Of a stretch of DNA of 64,000 nucleotides, positions 1 to 10,438 are shown one piece after another. Source of the DNA: a bacterium (GTDB taxonomy: Bacteria; Vulcanimicrobiota; Xenobia; Xenobiales; JADMJV01); NCBI GenBank assembly GCA_018780265.1, contig JADMJV010000084.1, positions 1-64,000 on the forward strand, in the 5' to 3' direction. Within the stretch, counting starts at the first letter, position 1; each line of letters starts with the position of its first letter. The translations under genes were made by a program, and so were the position numbers. The notes under the pieces were generated by a model. It was not told the DNA's origin. It ran no database searches and saw only the letters and a list, made by a program, of their open reading frames with translations.

Positions 1-430
1 TGGTCTACTCCTGTGTTTTTTCTATCCTAAGGTAGCTGTGTGGCGGACCCGTGAAAGGTCCGTTAAAGGGACCCGAGTTTCTTGGAGTAGCGCCAACCCA
101 CCTGAGCAAAGTTGTTTTTCCCTGTGTCGTCGGCGATAAGGGCCCACTATTCTACATGCAAAACTGGGGAACCGCCCATCCTGGCGCCCAAGGGCTAAGG
201 GCTCGCCCCGGAATAAGTTGGGCAGTCGGGCTACGGAGGCGCCCCTCCGGCAAGGAGCGATGAGGGCGAATATCGGGCCATATTTAACCGAGTCGCGACG
301 CGGCTGGCGGGGATGGATCTGTGGCCCTAAGTCCTACGCTGGGATACCGACTTCCTCCTCAGCCTGCGAGGAAATGGCCGCGTGGGTTAACCCCACGGGC
401 CACAGGCAGTTAATCAGGGAGGACCAGTGT
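1..430. other. GC-rich hairpin-forming stretch without a convincing gene
   Basis: No long open frame crosses this stretch, and frame 2, open from the left edge to about 139, is arginine-rich and unlike a protein end. The sequence folds locally. CGGACC at 44-49 pairs with GGTCCG at 57-62. GGAGG pairs with CCTCC across CGCC near 235-250. At 375-402 an 11-bp stem with one bulged G closes a five-base loop. This could be a structured RNA or a long leader of a neighbouring gene. It matches no RNA family I can recognise: RNase P, tmRNA, SRP and 6S hallmarks are absent. Confidence 0.25.
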
Positions 431-537
431 CGCCGTCGCCGCGCTCTGGGGCAAATGACCTGGTAGAGTATGATGGCCAGCAGAGGGCTGCCCGCCAGCA
501 CCGCCTTGAAAAGCAATAGCACGATCTGGCGCTTCAT
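334..537 (-). CDS. possible 67-aa small membrane protein
   Basis: The frame begins MKRQIVLLLFKAVLAG and continues with a hydrophobic segment of about 20 residues, an arginine run, a second mildly hydrophobic stretch and an acidic C-terminus. A longer version starts at 594. Neither start has a clear ribosome binding site, and the frame runs through the strong hairpin at 375-402, so it may be chance. I do not recognise a family. Confidence 0.2.
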   Translation of the reverse strand: MKRQIVLLLFKAVLAGSPLLAIILYQVICPRARRRRHWSSLINCLWPVGLTHAAISSQAEEEVGIPA

Positions 538-779
538 GGGGTCAGTCTGAGCTGCCCACAAGAAGAGCACTGGTTTAGACAGAGATAATGGCATTGGTTC
601 ATTCTATCTGCGGGCGTGAATCTATCGCAAAAATATTGCAACACATAAATACGTGATAAACCCTTTGCTTTGGAAACACTCTGCACAGAGCCCGGCGGCC
701 TTTTTCACAAGAGATTTGCGCTTGAGTAACGTGACTGGCTTAGCCTGCCGACAATGCCATACAAAGGAGAACAAAAGCG

Positions 780-2333
780 TTGAAGATGCGGGCTAGCGAC
801 ACGGTAAAAGTCAGCACTTTCTTGCAGGACCCATGGGTCGGCCCGGCGGTAGTGCGAGAAGTGGACCAGGCCATGGTGGGCAACGACCTGGCCAACGATC
901 GCGTCCGAATCTCTGACAAACGACCCAAGGCCAGGCCTGACAGCCTGGGAAACTATCGGATGAAACCGGGCAGCGACGGAGAGACGCAGGTCCACGCCCA
1001 GGTGGTCACCACCCGAACTTTACGAATGTGGGAAGGCTACCGGGGGAGTTCCATTCCCTGGGGTTTTGGCGACGCCCTGCTGGGAGTTGTTCCGCACAAG
1101 AAGGAGGGGCTGAACGCCTCCTACTCGCGCGAATCCGGAGCTACCAGTTTTTACTTCCAGGACTCTCCGCGCCTCAAGAAGACGGTGTATGTCGCCAATT
1201 CGACGGACGTAGTCGCCCACGAGACCGGTCACGCAGTGCTAGATGGCATGAAACCGGGATTCTTGAACAGCTTTGATCGAGAAACGCATTCTTTTCATGA
1301 GGCCTTCGGCGATTGCTCGGCGATGTTGCTGGCCTTGCAGGACCCCGCCCTGAACGAGCGCATCATCGCCCAGACCGGGGGCGACTTGCGCAAGCCCAAC
1401 TTGCTGGCCCACCTATCCGAAGAATTCGGAAAAGCCAAGAAGTTGGCCAATGCCGATCTTGCGGACGACCATCAGGATTGGCTACGCAATGCCCTGAATC
1501 ACTTCACCTACGCCACTCCCGAATCTCTGGGCGATGGCCGCGGCGACGAGACGACCTTGGGAGGCGAAGTGCACAGTTTTTCCAGGCTCTTCGTCGGTGC
1601 CTTCTATGATTGCCTGGAGGCCGCCTACCACGAGGGTATGCGGGATCAACTGCTACCGCCTGCTCAAGCCCTGAGGTATGCCGCCGATACCATGGGTCCG
1701 CTGCTGGCCAGTGCGGTGGATAAAGCGGCTTCCAACCGGGGGCGCTTCAAGGACATTGGCCTGGGTTTGATCCTGGCCGACCAAGAAAGTCATAGCGGCA
1801 AGCTTGGCCGGGCCATCGAGAAGGTGTTCCTGGATCGCAAAATCTTCCAACCCGGAGATGTGAGCGCATCCATGGTGCGTCACATCGACCTTCCCGAGTT
1901 GAGCGTTGACCACACTTTCTCCTCAGGCGCCGAGGCCGTCGGCTACCTGACCCAACATTCCCAAGAACTTGGTTTGCCAGAAGGGGTGAGCTGGCAGTCC
2001 TCTACCATGAGTGTCAACCACAAAGGGGAGCAGGTGATGGGCTTCCTCTATGCTCAAAGCGTTCCAGTTGCGGGCATCCCGGCTCTGCAGGGCATCACTA
2101 CCTGCGTCCAGGGAGGGGTTACTCTGGCCTTTGACACCCAGCGGCAGTTGTGCGAGTTTCGCCACGATGCCGTCACGGCCGAAAGCCTTCAGGCGGAAAT
2201 GGACGGCATTGCCGAGCTTCAGCGAAAGGGCCGAATCGGGTCAGGTGGGAGCGGCCAAGACGGTCCGGGCTACCTGGCGGTGGTCCGAGGCAAAACGTTG
2301 CGGCGTATCCCCGTCACCGACTCTGAGTGGTGA
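780..2333 (+). CDS. zinc metallopeptidase, gluzincin type, no signal peptide
   Basis: A 517-aa protein with the zinc-site motif HETGH at residues 147-151 (two His ligands and the catalytic Glu). HEAFGD follows at 173-178, whose Glu is the expected third zinc ligand of thermolysin-like (gluzincin) peptidases. The region around 80-200 is the recognisable catalytic core. The remaining C-terminal 300 residues are not familiar. The start is TTG at 780, with AAAGGAG at 762-768 as ribosome binding site; ATG at 786 is the alternative. There is no signal peptide or propeptide of the usual secreted M4 layout, so the protein is either cytoplasmic or exported by a route other than Sec. The N-terminal 75 residues are polar and look disordered. 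Family assignment is firm at the level of metallopeptidase; substrate is unknown. Confidence 0.8.
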   Translation: MKMRASDTVKVSTFLQDPWVGPAVVREVDQAMVGNDLANDRVRISDKRPKARPDSLGNYRMKPGSDGETQVHAQVVTTRTLRMWEGYRGSSIPWGFGDALLGVVPHKKEGLNASYSRESGATSFYFQDSPRLKKTVYVANSTDVVAHETGHAVLDGMKPGFLNSFDRETHSFHEAFGDCSAMLLALQDPALNERIIAQTGGDLRKPNLLAHLSEEFGKAKKLANADLADDHQDWLRNALNHFTYATPESLGDGRGDETTLGGEVHSFSRLFVGAFYDCLEAAYHEGMRDQLLPPAQALRYAADTMGPLLASAVDKAASNRGRFKDIGLGLILADQESHSGKLGRAIEKVFLDRKIFQPGDVSASMVRHIDLPELSVDHTFSSGAEAVGYLTQHSQELGLPEGVSWQSSTMSVNHKGEQVMGFLYAQSVPVAGIPALQGITTCVQGGVTLAFDTQRQLCEFRHDAVTAESLQAEMDGIAELQRKGRIGSGGSGQDGPGYLAVVRGKTLRRIPVTDSEW

Positions 2334-2607
2334 AAAGGTGATTGGCTCGCTGTATTGGCCCGGGCGAAATCCTTGGTGACAAAGGGGTTTACGGGTCATC
2401 CATCCCCTTCATTTTCACATCAGCAACAAAGAGGTCGGGTAGCCAGCCTGTCGGCGGCCGCCCGCATGGCCGCCTCGCTTCGTCTTCGAGAAGAAGGATA
2501 TGTGCCGCAGAGTCTGCGAGTGCGGCCCGTGTTTGTGGGTGGCGGGAACGTGGTTGCCTGCGGGGGCTCGCTGATGACGGCGGGCAGAGGCTCATAGATC
2601 TACTCGC

Positions 2608-4203
2608 TCATGGATTCACCACTCCGGTTGCAACGCCGAAGGGGAAACCCAGCAACGTGGCCGCTCCCGAAATCGATCGCAAGGGCGTGACATTGCCGCT
2701 GGCGGTGGTGGAGAATACTCTCACCGATCCATTTCCGTCATTGGCCACAAACAATTCGTTCCCCCCAATGGCAATGCCGTCCGGGTTGACCAGACCGGTA
2801 TTGGCCCCACTGATCACCCGAGTCGGAGCGAAGTTGCCCGTGGCCGTGACGGGAAAGACTCGAATCGAGTTGTTGTTTAGCGATGAAACGAACAGCTCGC
2901 TTCCCGAGATTGCCAGGCCCCCGGCAAACGATATGCCTGTATTGGCGCCGCTCAGGTCGCGCGCGGGCGCCTGATTGCCGCTGGCATTTAGGGGAAAGCT
3001 AAGCACCCGATTGCCATTGGCCACGATGATATCACCGCCATTGGCCAGCACCTGCAGGGGCGTGGTCAGTGTCGTCAACCCGCCGCTGAGAACCCGGGTG
3101 GGAGCGACGTTTCCAGTGGCATTGGCCGGGAACACCCGAATGGAAGCGTTGCCCGTGTTGGCCACAAAGAGTTCGTTTCCAAATATCGCCACGCTGGAAG
3201 GCCCGGAAATCCCTGTAAGGGCACCACCGAGAGAACGGGTGGGCAGCACATTTCCGTTGTCATTCACCTGGAACACATTGACCCGGCCATTGCCGAAGCT
3301 GGGCACGAACAACTCGTTGCCGGAAACAGCCAATAAGCCCGGGTCCATCAGTCCCGTATTGGCCCCCACGATGCTGCGCAAGGGAGCCGTGTTTCCGCTG
3401 GCGTTCAGGTCGAACGTGTAAACGGCATCCAGGTCGAACTCGCTAACAAAGGCTCGGGCTTGGGAAGCTGGTGGAGGGGGCGGCGCGGGAGCTGGCGGGG
3501 GCGCCGGTGCCGGCGCGGGCGGCGGGGGCGGTGGCGGTGGCGGTGGCGGTCCCTGAGGATCGCCCACCACTACAAAGGTCACCGTTATGGAAACTCGGTC
3601 CACGCTGAAGACGACCTGGTCGCGGGTGCCAACCTTGGCGTCAGCCGGAATCTCGTAAAGTAAGTCCTGGTCCGGCTCATAGGCCAGCACCGCCACGCCC
3701 AGCGGACTGATGGGCCGAAAATGTTCCACTCGATTGGTGGGAACCTGTGGGGGCTTGGGTTGCAACCGGGCGTCTGGAATATCCGTCTTATATTTCGCGC
3801 CGCTCAGACGGCCTACAATATTCTGTTCGGGAAAAGTGACAAAAGTGAATCCGAAGGCGCCGTTATTGTGCACCGTAAGGGGCTCGCTGGAGCCGGGTCT
3901 GACCGGCACCACAACGCTACCCACATCGGTTTTGACGATATTTCCTCGGGCCGTCAGATCCACGGAAAGATCGTCGATCTTCACCTGCTGGCACTCGCGA
4001 CCTTTATGATTGTCCTGACAATCGATATCCAGGCCTTTGATGGGAGGCGGCGACAGGTAAAAATCCGTGCCGATAAACTGCCGAAAGGTGCTGACTCCCG
4101 GCGCAGTGCGGCTTTCCAGTAGCAATTTGTATTGAAAATCGGCCGTCGGGTTTTCGTTAATGCAAGCGCCTACCTGGACATAAAAATCGCATGTGCTTCC
4201 CAA
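2608..4203 (-). pseudogene. downstream half of a stop-split surface protein: poly-Pro linker and beta-propeller
   Basis: A 531-codon open frame that continues, in the same frame and with no gap, from the TAA codon (4206-4204) ending the lipoprotein frame upstream. The N-terminal part (about 1-215) has several cysteines and resembles an extracellular beta domain. A proline run with alanines (about 217-248) follows. The rest is about six propeller blades with the recurring pattern GNELFVAN..GN.S.RVF....SGN..P.R..SGA (NHL/SMP-30-like repeats). There is no signal peptide, no Shine-Dalgarno sequence before TTG 4203, and the first residues are clearly mid-domain, so this is not an independent gene. 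It is either the C-terminal part of a nonsense-mutated gene or a readthrough product. Confidence 0.6.
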
Positions 4204-4959
4204 TTACTTGATGTATTTCTCGAACCCCAGCAGGTTGGGGGTAAAAGCACTGAAAAAACCGTTTTTATCTTCGCAAATACGGTCTGACCCGACCGGATAG
4301 CTGCCGCGCTCGCGCACCTCTACTTTGGTCGGTTCGGGACCCAACTTGGGTCGCACCTCCTCCTTCTCCGACTCAGTCTTGGCTTTTGCCAGCGGACGCG
4401 GAGGGAAGGCGATGCCGGTGCAAAACTCGTCTTCCACTTCACTCATGCCGCAAGCCCCATCAAAAGCGATGGGGTAAACCAGAGACTTGGCAGCCACGCT
4501 GCCGGGGGTCAACTCCCTCACGGGAAAGGTGAGTGCGATTTCCGAGTCGGTCGGGTGCATCAAGATTCCCGTAGTCTCCCCGGGCGGAATCGAAGCGAAG
4601 AAGAACTCTCCCTTCGCATTCAGGCGCACCCGCTGGTTGCCGATCTGAGCGGTCCATAAGGCCGCGGGCGCAGTCGGCCAGACCACCAACGAGCCGTCCT
4701 CTGCCACGATGCGGTCGGCCGCTTCTATTTGTTTTCGTCCCGCCAAAATTGCGGCAAAGCCCACGGGCGGAATGAACAACATCGGCCGCAAATCCAGCTT
4801 GCCGGAAAAACTCGAAGCATTCGACGGAGTGACCCGAACGGTGGTGTCCCCCGACGACAGCGACGAGGGCGGATTGGCGTCCCCACAACTCAACAGTATG
4901 GCAGCCAAAAGGCACAGTAAAAGTAGTGCGAGACGTCTTATCAAGCGTACCCCCCCCAA
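4204..4959 (-). CDS. lipoprotein, N-terminal half of a stop-split surface protein
   Basis: A 251-aa protein starting MGGVRLIRRLALLLLCLLAA with a lipobox (LLSC, Cys25), so it should be lipidated and anchored in the cell envelope. The body is beta-rich and contains no family I recognise. The region around residues 60-150 resembles carboxypeptidase-regulatory or adhesin-type beta-sandwiches only in general character. Its TAA stop at 4206-4204 is followed directly, in frame, by 531 sense codons encoding a proline linker and a beta-propeller. The intact protein would be about 780 residues: lipid anchor, beta domains, proline stalk, propeller. The gene is divergent from the one at 5465. Confidence 0.65.
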   Translation of the reverse strand: MGGVRLIRRLALLLLCLLAAILLSCGDANPPSSLSSGDTTVRVTPSNASSFSGKLDLRPMLFIPPVGFAAILAGRKQIEAADRIVAEDGSLVVWPTAPAALWTAQIGNQRVRLNAKGEFFFASIPPGETTGILMHPTDSEIALTFPVRELTPGSVAAKSLVYPIAFDGACGMSEVEDEFCTGIAFPPRPLAKAKTESEKEEVRPKLGPEPTKVEVRERGSYPVGSDRICEDKNGFFSAFTPNLLGFEKYIK

Positions 4960-5464
4960 TGTGCCCGGACTTCCCCAGCCGCCCCCCGAATCCTACCCGC
5001 TAAAGAAGTGCCGGCGATTCGTCCTCGGACCGGCCCAGATCGCCTCCCTCAGTCGGCAGCGCAACTCGCTGTGCACCGCGGCCAGTCGCCCCTGTCAGGT
5101 GGCCCAGTACCCAATGGCTCTGAGGTGCAACGCGGGCTACCTGGTAAAAGTTGCACCGGTTAAAAATGGATTGGTTGAGCCATTTTGTGGATGCGTAGTC
5201 GATGATTTCAGGACCGTTTGGGGTTATCCGTTCATTCTTGGGCTCCAGCGCTCTCGTAACCGCCCTGACTTTCCGCGACTCCAAGAGTAAAAAGCAAACT
5301 CTCAGACTTCCAACACGGTGCAAAATTTGACGGCCGCCCAGGTAAAGGGGGCGCCTTGTTATAATTTACAAATTTGTAACAAAATATCAAACTCCCAGCA
5401 ACCCGGTTTGATCGATTTTACCGCATAATGATCTCAATACTTCAAAAGTAGAAAGGGTGACGCC
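4960..5464. other. 505-bp intergenic region between divergent genes
   Basis: The part nearer the lipoprotein gene (4960-5330) is GC-rich and holds only unconvincing frames. From about 5355 to 5460 it becomes AT-rich, with a TATAAT hexamer at 5360-5365 and the palindrome at 5366-5379. This is the likely promoter and operator region for the gene at 5465. I could not place a convincing -35 box. Confidence 0.5.
5366..5379. promoter_or_regulatory. palindromic site TTACAAATTTGTAA, possible operator
   Basis: A perfect 14-bp inverted repeat 85 bp before the GTG start at 5465, overlapping or just downstream of a TATAAT. The 13-mer TTTACAAATTTGT at 5365-5377 recurs at 30004-30016 before the GH25 lysozyme gene. 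A dimeric regulator binding both sites is inferred from symmetry and recurrence only. Confidence 0.35.
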
Positions 5465-6259
5465 GTGAGCTTACCTCGTGCCAGTGATGTAGCAGCAGGA
5501 GCCGGAATAACACAGTCTTATGTTCAGGCTAAGACTCCAAAAGTCGATAAAAAAGCTGAGGACGCCAGGCTTAAAACCCTACACGGCGACGACGAAGAGA
5601 GTGATAGGGGTCCGCAAGGGGGTTCCGGTGGGCCTGGCAAGTCGGGGGGCGCCGCCGCGGCCAAGTTCGGCCAGGACGACCGCCAAAAGGTTAAGCGCAA
5701 GCGCGTAAAGCTGAGCGAACTGACCGCCAAGAAGACCGAAGCCGCCAAACCGAAGCCGGAAGTAGCTGCTCAGGCCGAAGCCAAAGAGGCCAAAGCCGCC
5801 AAGACAACTCCTGAAGAGATCGGTCGCAAGGTTGCTCAGCAAAAGCTGAACGAGCAAGGCAAGTTGGCTGAGACCCGATACCTTTATCAGCAAAAGCTTT
5901 CGCAGTCCAATCAGGACCCCAATAACGCGCTCTCTCCGCAAGCTCGGCAAAAGCGTATGCTCAACAGTCTGATTAGCTACCAGCAGAACAACTACATGCA
6001 GCACACGGGCGACAAAGCCGGTGAGATTTATAACCGTCCTGCCACTCGGCAGATTTTGCAGGCATTGCAAGGGCTCAAAGGGGGAGCAACCTCCCAGACC
6101 TCAGACAACAAAGGCGCGACCAGCACCAGCACCGCCAGCACCACTTCTCCCGCGGTCTTCAAGGCCAAGTCGGAGCAGGCCAACAAAATGTTGGAAATTT
6201 TTATGCGCGAGGACACTCAGCCACCGCCTGGCTACGAACCGACCGAACTGGTCGCATAA
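5465..6259 (+). CDS. hydrophilic, mostly disordered protein of unknown function
   Basis: A 264-aa protein rich in Lys, Ala, Gln, Ser and Thr. Residues 1-130 are charged and low in complexity (glycine stretch near 50-65, then Lys/Ala/Glu repeats). Residues about 115-200 (QQKLNEQGKLAETRYLYQQK and onward) could form helices. A Ser/Thr-rich stretch precedes a short C-terminal helix. There is no signal peptide or membrane segment. The start is GTG 5465 with AAAGGGTGA just upstream. No family is recognised. Its composition resembles linker or secreted-substrate proteins, and it groups with other signal-less proteins of this window having disordered N-termini. Confidence 0.65.
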   Translation: MSLPRASDVAAGAGITQSYVQAKTPKVDKKAEDARLKTLHGDDEESDRGPQGGSGGPGKSGGAAAAKFGQDDRQKVKRKRVKLSELTAKKTEAAKPKPEVAAQAEAKEAKAAKTTPEEIGRKVAQQKLNEQGKLAETRYLYQQKLSQSNQDPNNALSPQARQKRMLNSLISYQQNNYMQHTGDKAGEIYNRPATRQILQALQGLKGGATSQTSDNKGATSTSTASTTSPAVFKAKSEQANKMLEIFMREDTQPPPGYEPTELVA

Positions 6260-6279
6260 AAAGGCCACCAAAACACCAC

Positions 6280-6311
6280 GCGAAAGGGCTCCGAACTCGG
6301 GGCCCTTTCGC
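6280..6311 (+). terminator. hairpin after the disordered-protein gene
   Basis: GCGAAAGGGC at 6280-6289 pairs perfectly with GCCCTTTCGC at 6302-6311 around a 12-base loop, 20 bp after the stop. No T-run follows, so this is either a factor-assisted terminator or an mRNA 3'-end stabiliser. Confidence 0.4.
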
Positions 6312-6540
6312 ATGAAGGCCCTCGGCACCACTGGCAGGGGCCTGCGGTTCAAAGCAGCTTTTCCTGGGCATCTCAATAGTCCATTTGTGTTTGACTTCTT
6401 CCGGTTCGTTCCGCAAGCAACTTTCGGTCCCCGGCCGGTTCTTCGATTATAGTTTCGAGACACGTGTGGTTCGGGAATAGGTGCCAGTCTGCCCGGCTTC
6501 GCCAGGGGGGGAACTTTCAGGAAAGTCCAGGTAATTTACC

Positions 6541-7653
6541 GTGAGTCGTCGTTTATCCAGTAAAGCCATGGTTGCCCTATTGATTGCATCCGGTGCCGCA
6601 GTTGCCGGTTGCGGCAGCGATGACAGTAGCGTCTTTGCTCCAGCCCCGCAGGCTCAACTGTTCGAATTCATCATGTTGCCTAACTTTGCTGCCAACACGG
6701 TGTCGGTGCGAGGCATCAATACTGAGACGGGACAAACGGCCCATCTCTCCACTCAGCCGACCGGAACCAACCCTCGTGCCGTGCGCACCCATCCCTCGCG
6801 TAACTTGTTTTACGTAGCCAATCAGAACTCCAACAATATCTCGGGTTTTATCATCACCGAAGGGGGAGGAACCAACAATACTCCCGGCAGTCCCTATGCC
6901 GGACCTACCGGTGCTACTAACATTTTATTCCATCCCTCTGGGGCCTTTGCATACGTGGCGGGAGACACACAAATTCGTGCCTACACGGTAGGTGCCGATG
7001 GTTCGTTGACGCCCATTGCGGGCGGCACTCTGGCTCTGCTTCAGAATGCCGAGTTTGACGGCGGCTTCAGCAGTCAAGGGGCTTTCTTGCACCTGCCCCT
7101 CAATAACTCGATTCAGACCTTCAGTGTCAATACGAGCACGGGTGTGCTGACGGCCACCACTAACAACGCGGTAGCGGCGGGCACCTTGCGCGACCTGTCC
7201 ATTCATCCTTCGGGAACGTTGGTGCTGGCCACCGTGCGCGTAGCCGGCGCCAACAATGACCAGGTGTTGCCCTTTACGGTCAGCGCGGCCGGGGTACTTA
7301 CGGCCCAGGCCACCAACAATCTTGGCTTTGACGTCGGATTTGGCGATGCCGCCCGCAACGGGCAGTTCTACGTGGGCAATGACAGCCTGGCTCAAATTCA
7401 CGGGTTTAATGTCAATGCGGCCACCGGGGCTCTGACAGCGGTGGCGGGCAGTCCCTTTGCCGCCGTCGGGGGCGGCCTCTTCCCGGTGCTGGATCCTACC
7501 AATTCTCTGCTTTATAGCGTGAGCAATGTCGGCAACACTCTGGCGGGCATGCGCCGGTTGGCCGATGGCACCTTGCAAGGGGCGGCCGGCACCCCGGCCA
7601 ACGATAGCATGACCAATCCCGGCGCCTTCGACTACTTCCAGTTCGTTCGCTAG
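6541..7653 (+). CDS. lactonase-like seven-bladed beta-propeller lipoprotein
   Basis: A 370-aa protein beginning MSRRLSSKAMVALLIASGAA with lipobox VAGC (Cys24), so it is a predicted envelope lipoprotein. The rest consists of propeller blades with motifs such as HPSRNLFYVANQNSNNISGF, HPSGAFAYVAG and HPSGTLVLAT. These are the signature of the 6-phosphogluconolactonase (Pgl/YbhE)-like lactonase family. Family members with lipid anchors usually have no proven sugar-lactonase activity, so a binding or structural role is equally possible. The start is GTG 6541 after CAGGAAAGTCCAGG. The gene stands alone, followed by a good terminator at 7665. Confidence 0.8.
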   Translation: MSRRLSSKAMVALLIASGAAVAGCGSDDSSVFAPAPQAQLFEFIMLPNFAANTVSVRGINTETGQTAHLSTQPTGTNPRAVRTHPSRNLFYVANQNSNNISGFIITEGGGTNNTPGSPYAGPTGATNILFHPSGAFAYVAGDTQIRAYTVGADGSLTPIAGGTLALLQNAEFDGGFSSQGAFLHLPLNNSIQTFSVNTSTGVLTATTNNAVAAGTLRDLSIHPSGTLVLATVRVAGANNDQVLPFTVSAAGVLTAQATNNLGFDVGFGDAARNGQFYVGNDSLAQIHGFNVNAATGALTAVAGSPFAAVGGGLFPVLDPTNSLLYSVSNVGNTLAGMRRLADGTLQGAAGTPANDSMTNPGAFDYFQFVR

Positions 7654-7664
7654 CTACAGCACAG

Positions 7665-7693
7665 AAGGCCAGCTTTGTGGCTGGCCTTTTTTT
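7665..7693 (+). terminator. rho-independent terminator
   Basis: AAGGCCAGC pairs with GCTGGCCTT around TTTGTG and runs directly into a T7 tract. It lies 12 bp after the stop of the propeller lipoprotein. Confidence 0.85.
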
Positions 7694-7769
7694 GATCCTG
7701 GCCCCGTCCTGGGAGGGGCCTCCAGGTTACTTGGCAAAGTGCCTGCCCCACACCAAACCGGGAGGCCGA

Positions 7770-9107
7770 ATGCCAAGCACGCTCCTGTTTACCAATGCCA
7801 CCTTAGTCACCTTGGGAGCGCAGCCTCAAGTCGTTCACGATGCCGCCTGCTGGATAGAGAACGGTCAAGTTCGCCTTTTTGGTCCCAGCCGCGACGTTCT
7901 CGAAGTGGCTCCTCCTATTGCGCGACTGGATCTGCAGGGCCGGGTGTTGATGCCCGGCCAGATCAACGCCCATGATCACCTCTACAGCGCTTTTGCACGT
8001 GGAATTTCGATGAAAGATGAGCCCCCCCAAAACTTCCTGCAAATTTTACAGCGCCTGTGGTGGCGTCTCGATCAGGCGCTCCAGCCCGAGGATGTCTATC
8101 TCAGTGGGTTACTTGGGTTTAGCGAAGCTGTGCAGCGGGGCGTAACCACAGTGATTGACCATCACGCCAGCCCCGGCTGCATCGAAGGCAGTTTGGACCG
8201 ACTGGCCGAGGCCAGTCTGCAGGTGGGCTTGCGAGCATGTCTGTGTTACGAGACTACCGACCGACACGGCGCTCAGGGGGCCCGACAGGGTGTGGCCGAG
8301 AATCTGCGATTCGCCAATCGCTGCACCAGCGAACGCAACGGGAAATTGTCGCCCGCCATGGGGTTGCACGCCTCCATCACGGTCGACCCGGAAACGCTGC
8401 AACTGGCCCTGAAAGAGTGGCCGGCGGACATTCCCGTTCATGTCCATGTGGCCGAGGACCGTTGTGATGTCGACCACAGTCTCGAAAAATACGGAAAACC
8501 TCCCTTGCAAAGGCTCCTCGACGAGGGTTTGCGGGGTCGCGAAGTGTGGGCTGCTCACTGCATTCATCTCCGGCCCCACGAAATGGAACTCCTGGCCCAA
8601 CCGGGCCTGACCGTCATGCACAATCCGCGCTCCAATCTCAACAACGCGGTGGGCTGCGCGCCCGTGCGCAAAATGTTGCAGATGGGCATACCCGTGGCTC
8701 TGGGCACCGACGGAATGAGCCAGGATCCGGCCGAAGACGCCCGCACACTGTCGGTCATTCACAAGCATCAAGCGGCCGATCCTCAGTCCTTTAGTTATGA
8801 TGACATCTACCAGGTAGCCTTCGTGCACCCGGCTCGCCTGGCCAGTCGGCGATTTGGGCTTCAGTTGGGTGAAATTGCCTGCGGTGCCGCAGCCGATCTG
8901 ATGGTGCTGGACTACGACCCGCCTACCCCCCTCCATTCGGGCAACTTTCTGGGCCACTGGCTCTTTGGGCTGAGCATGGCTCCCGTGTGGGGCACGTGGG
9001 TTGCGGGCGACTGCGTCTTCCTCAAGGGGCAGGTAGCCGGGATTGATTCCGCACACTTGAAAACACGCTGCCGCGAGGCTGCCGAAAAACTATGGGAGCG
9101 CTGGTAA
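7770..9107 (+). CDS. ssnA: SsnA-like amidohydrolase
   Basis: A 445-aa member of the metal-dependent amidohydrolase superfamily, close to the SsnA/chlorohydrolase group. The N-terminal metal pair HDH is at residues 68-70. Later motifs are VHVHVAED, AAHCIHL, HNPRSNLNNAVG and GTDGMSQDP, covering the remaining His and Asp ligands. Start ATG 7770 is chosen because GGGAGG lies at 7760-7765 and homologous sequence begins there; an upstream TTG at 7677 falls inside the preceding terminator region. In enterobacteria ssnA sits in the yge/ygf purine-related cluster together with a carbamate kinase, and a carbamate kinase lies 2.3 kb downstream here. The substrate is not deducible; a deaminase or ring hydrolase acting on a nitrogen heterocycle is likely. 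Confidence 0.8.
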   Translation: MPSTLLFTNATLVTLGAQPQVVHDAACWIENGQVRLFGPSRDVLEVAPPIARLDLQGRVLMPGQINAHDHLYSAFARGISMKDEPPQNFLQILQRLWWRLDQALQPEDVYLSGLLGFSEAVQRGVTTVIDHHASPGCIEGSLDRLAEASLQVGLRACLCYETTDRHGAQGARQGVAENLRFANRCTSERNGKLSPAMGLHASITVDPETLQLALKEWPADIPVHVHVAEDRCDVDHSLEKYGKPPLQRLLDEGLRGREVWAAHCIHLRPHEMELLAQPGLTVMHNPRSNLNNAVGCAPVRKMLQMGIPVALGTDGMSQDPAEDARTLSVIHKHQAADPQSFSYDDIYQVAFVHPARLASRRFGLQLGEIACGAAADLMVLDYDPPTPLHSGNFLGHWLFGLSMAPVWGTWVAGDCVFLKGQVAGIDSAHLKTRCREAAEKLWERW

Positions 9108-9131
9108 GGCGCGATTAGGAGTGAGAGCATT

Positions 9132-10400
<1,269 letters not shown>

Positions 10401-10438
10401 CCAGGACTTAGAATCGAAAGGGACGAACAGGCGAACCT

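Noticed and set aside
25..36. TCCTAAGGTAGC, identical to a segment of 23S rRNA
   Set aside because: Only 12 bases match; neither flank continues the 23S sequence, so it is taken as coincidence.
2355..2597. 80-aa open frame after the metallopeptidase gene
   Set aside because: Composition is arginine- and serine-rich, there is no ribosome binding site and no recognisable domain; treated as non-coding.
5000..5323. 107-aa minus-strand frame upstream of the lipoprotein gene
   Set aside because: Lacks protein-like composition and ribosome binding site, and would occupy the likely promoter region.
5408..5432. TTGATC and CATAAT as a sigma-70 promoter before the gene at 5465
   Set aside because: The spacing is only 10 bp, too short for a functional pair.
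6280..6311. Hairpin as a standard rho-independent terminator
   Set aside because: No T tract follows the stem; kept only as a low-confidence 3'-end hairpin.
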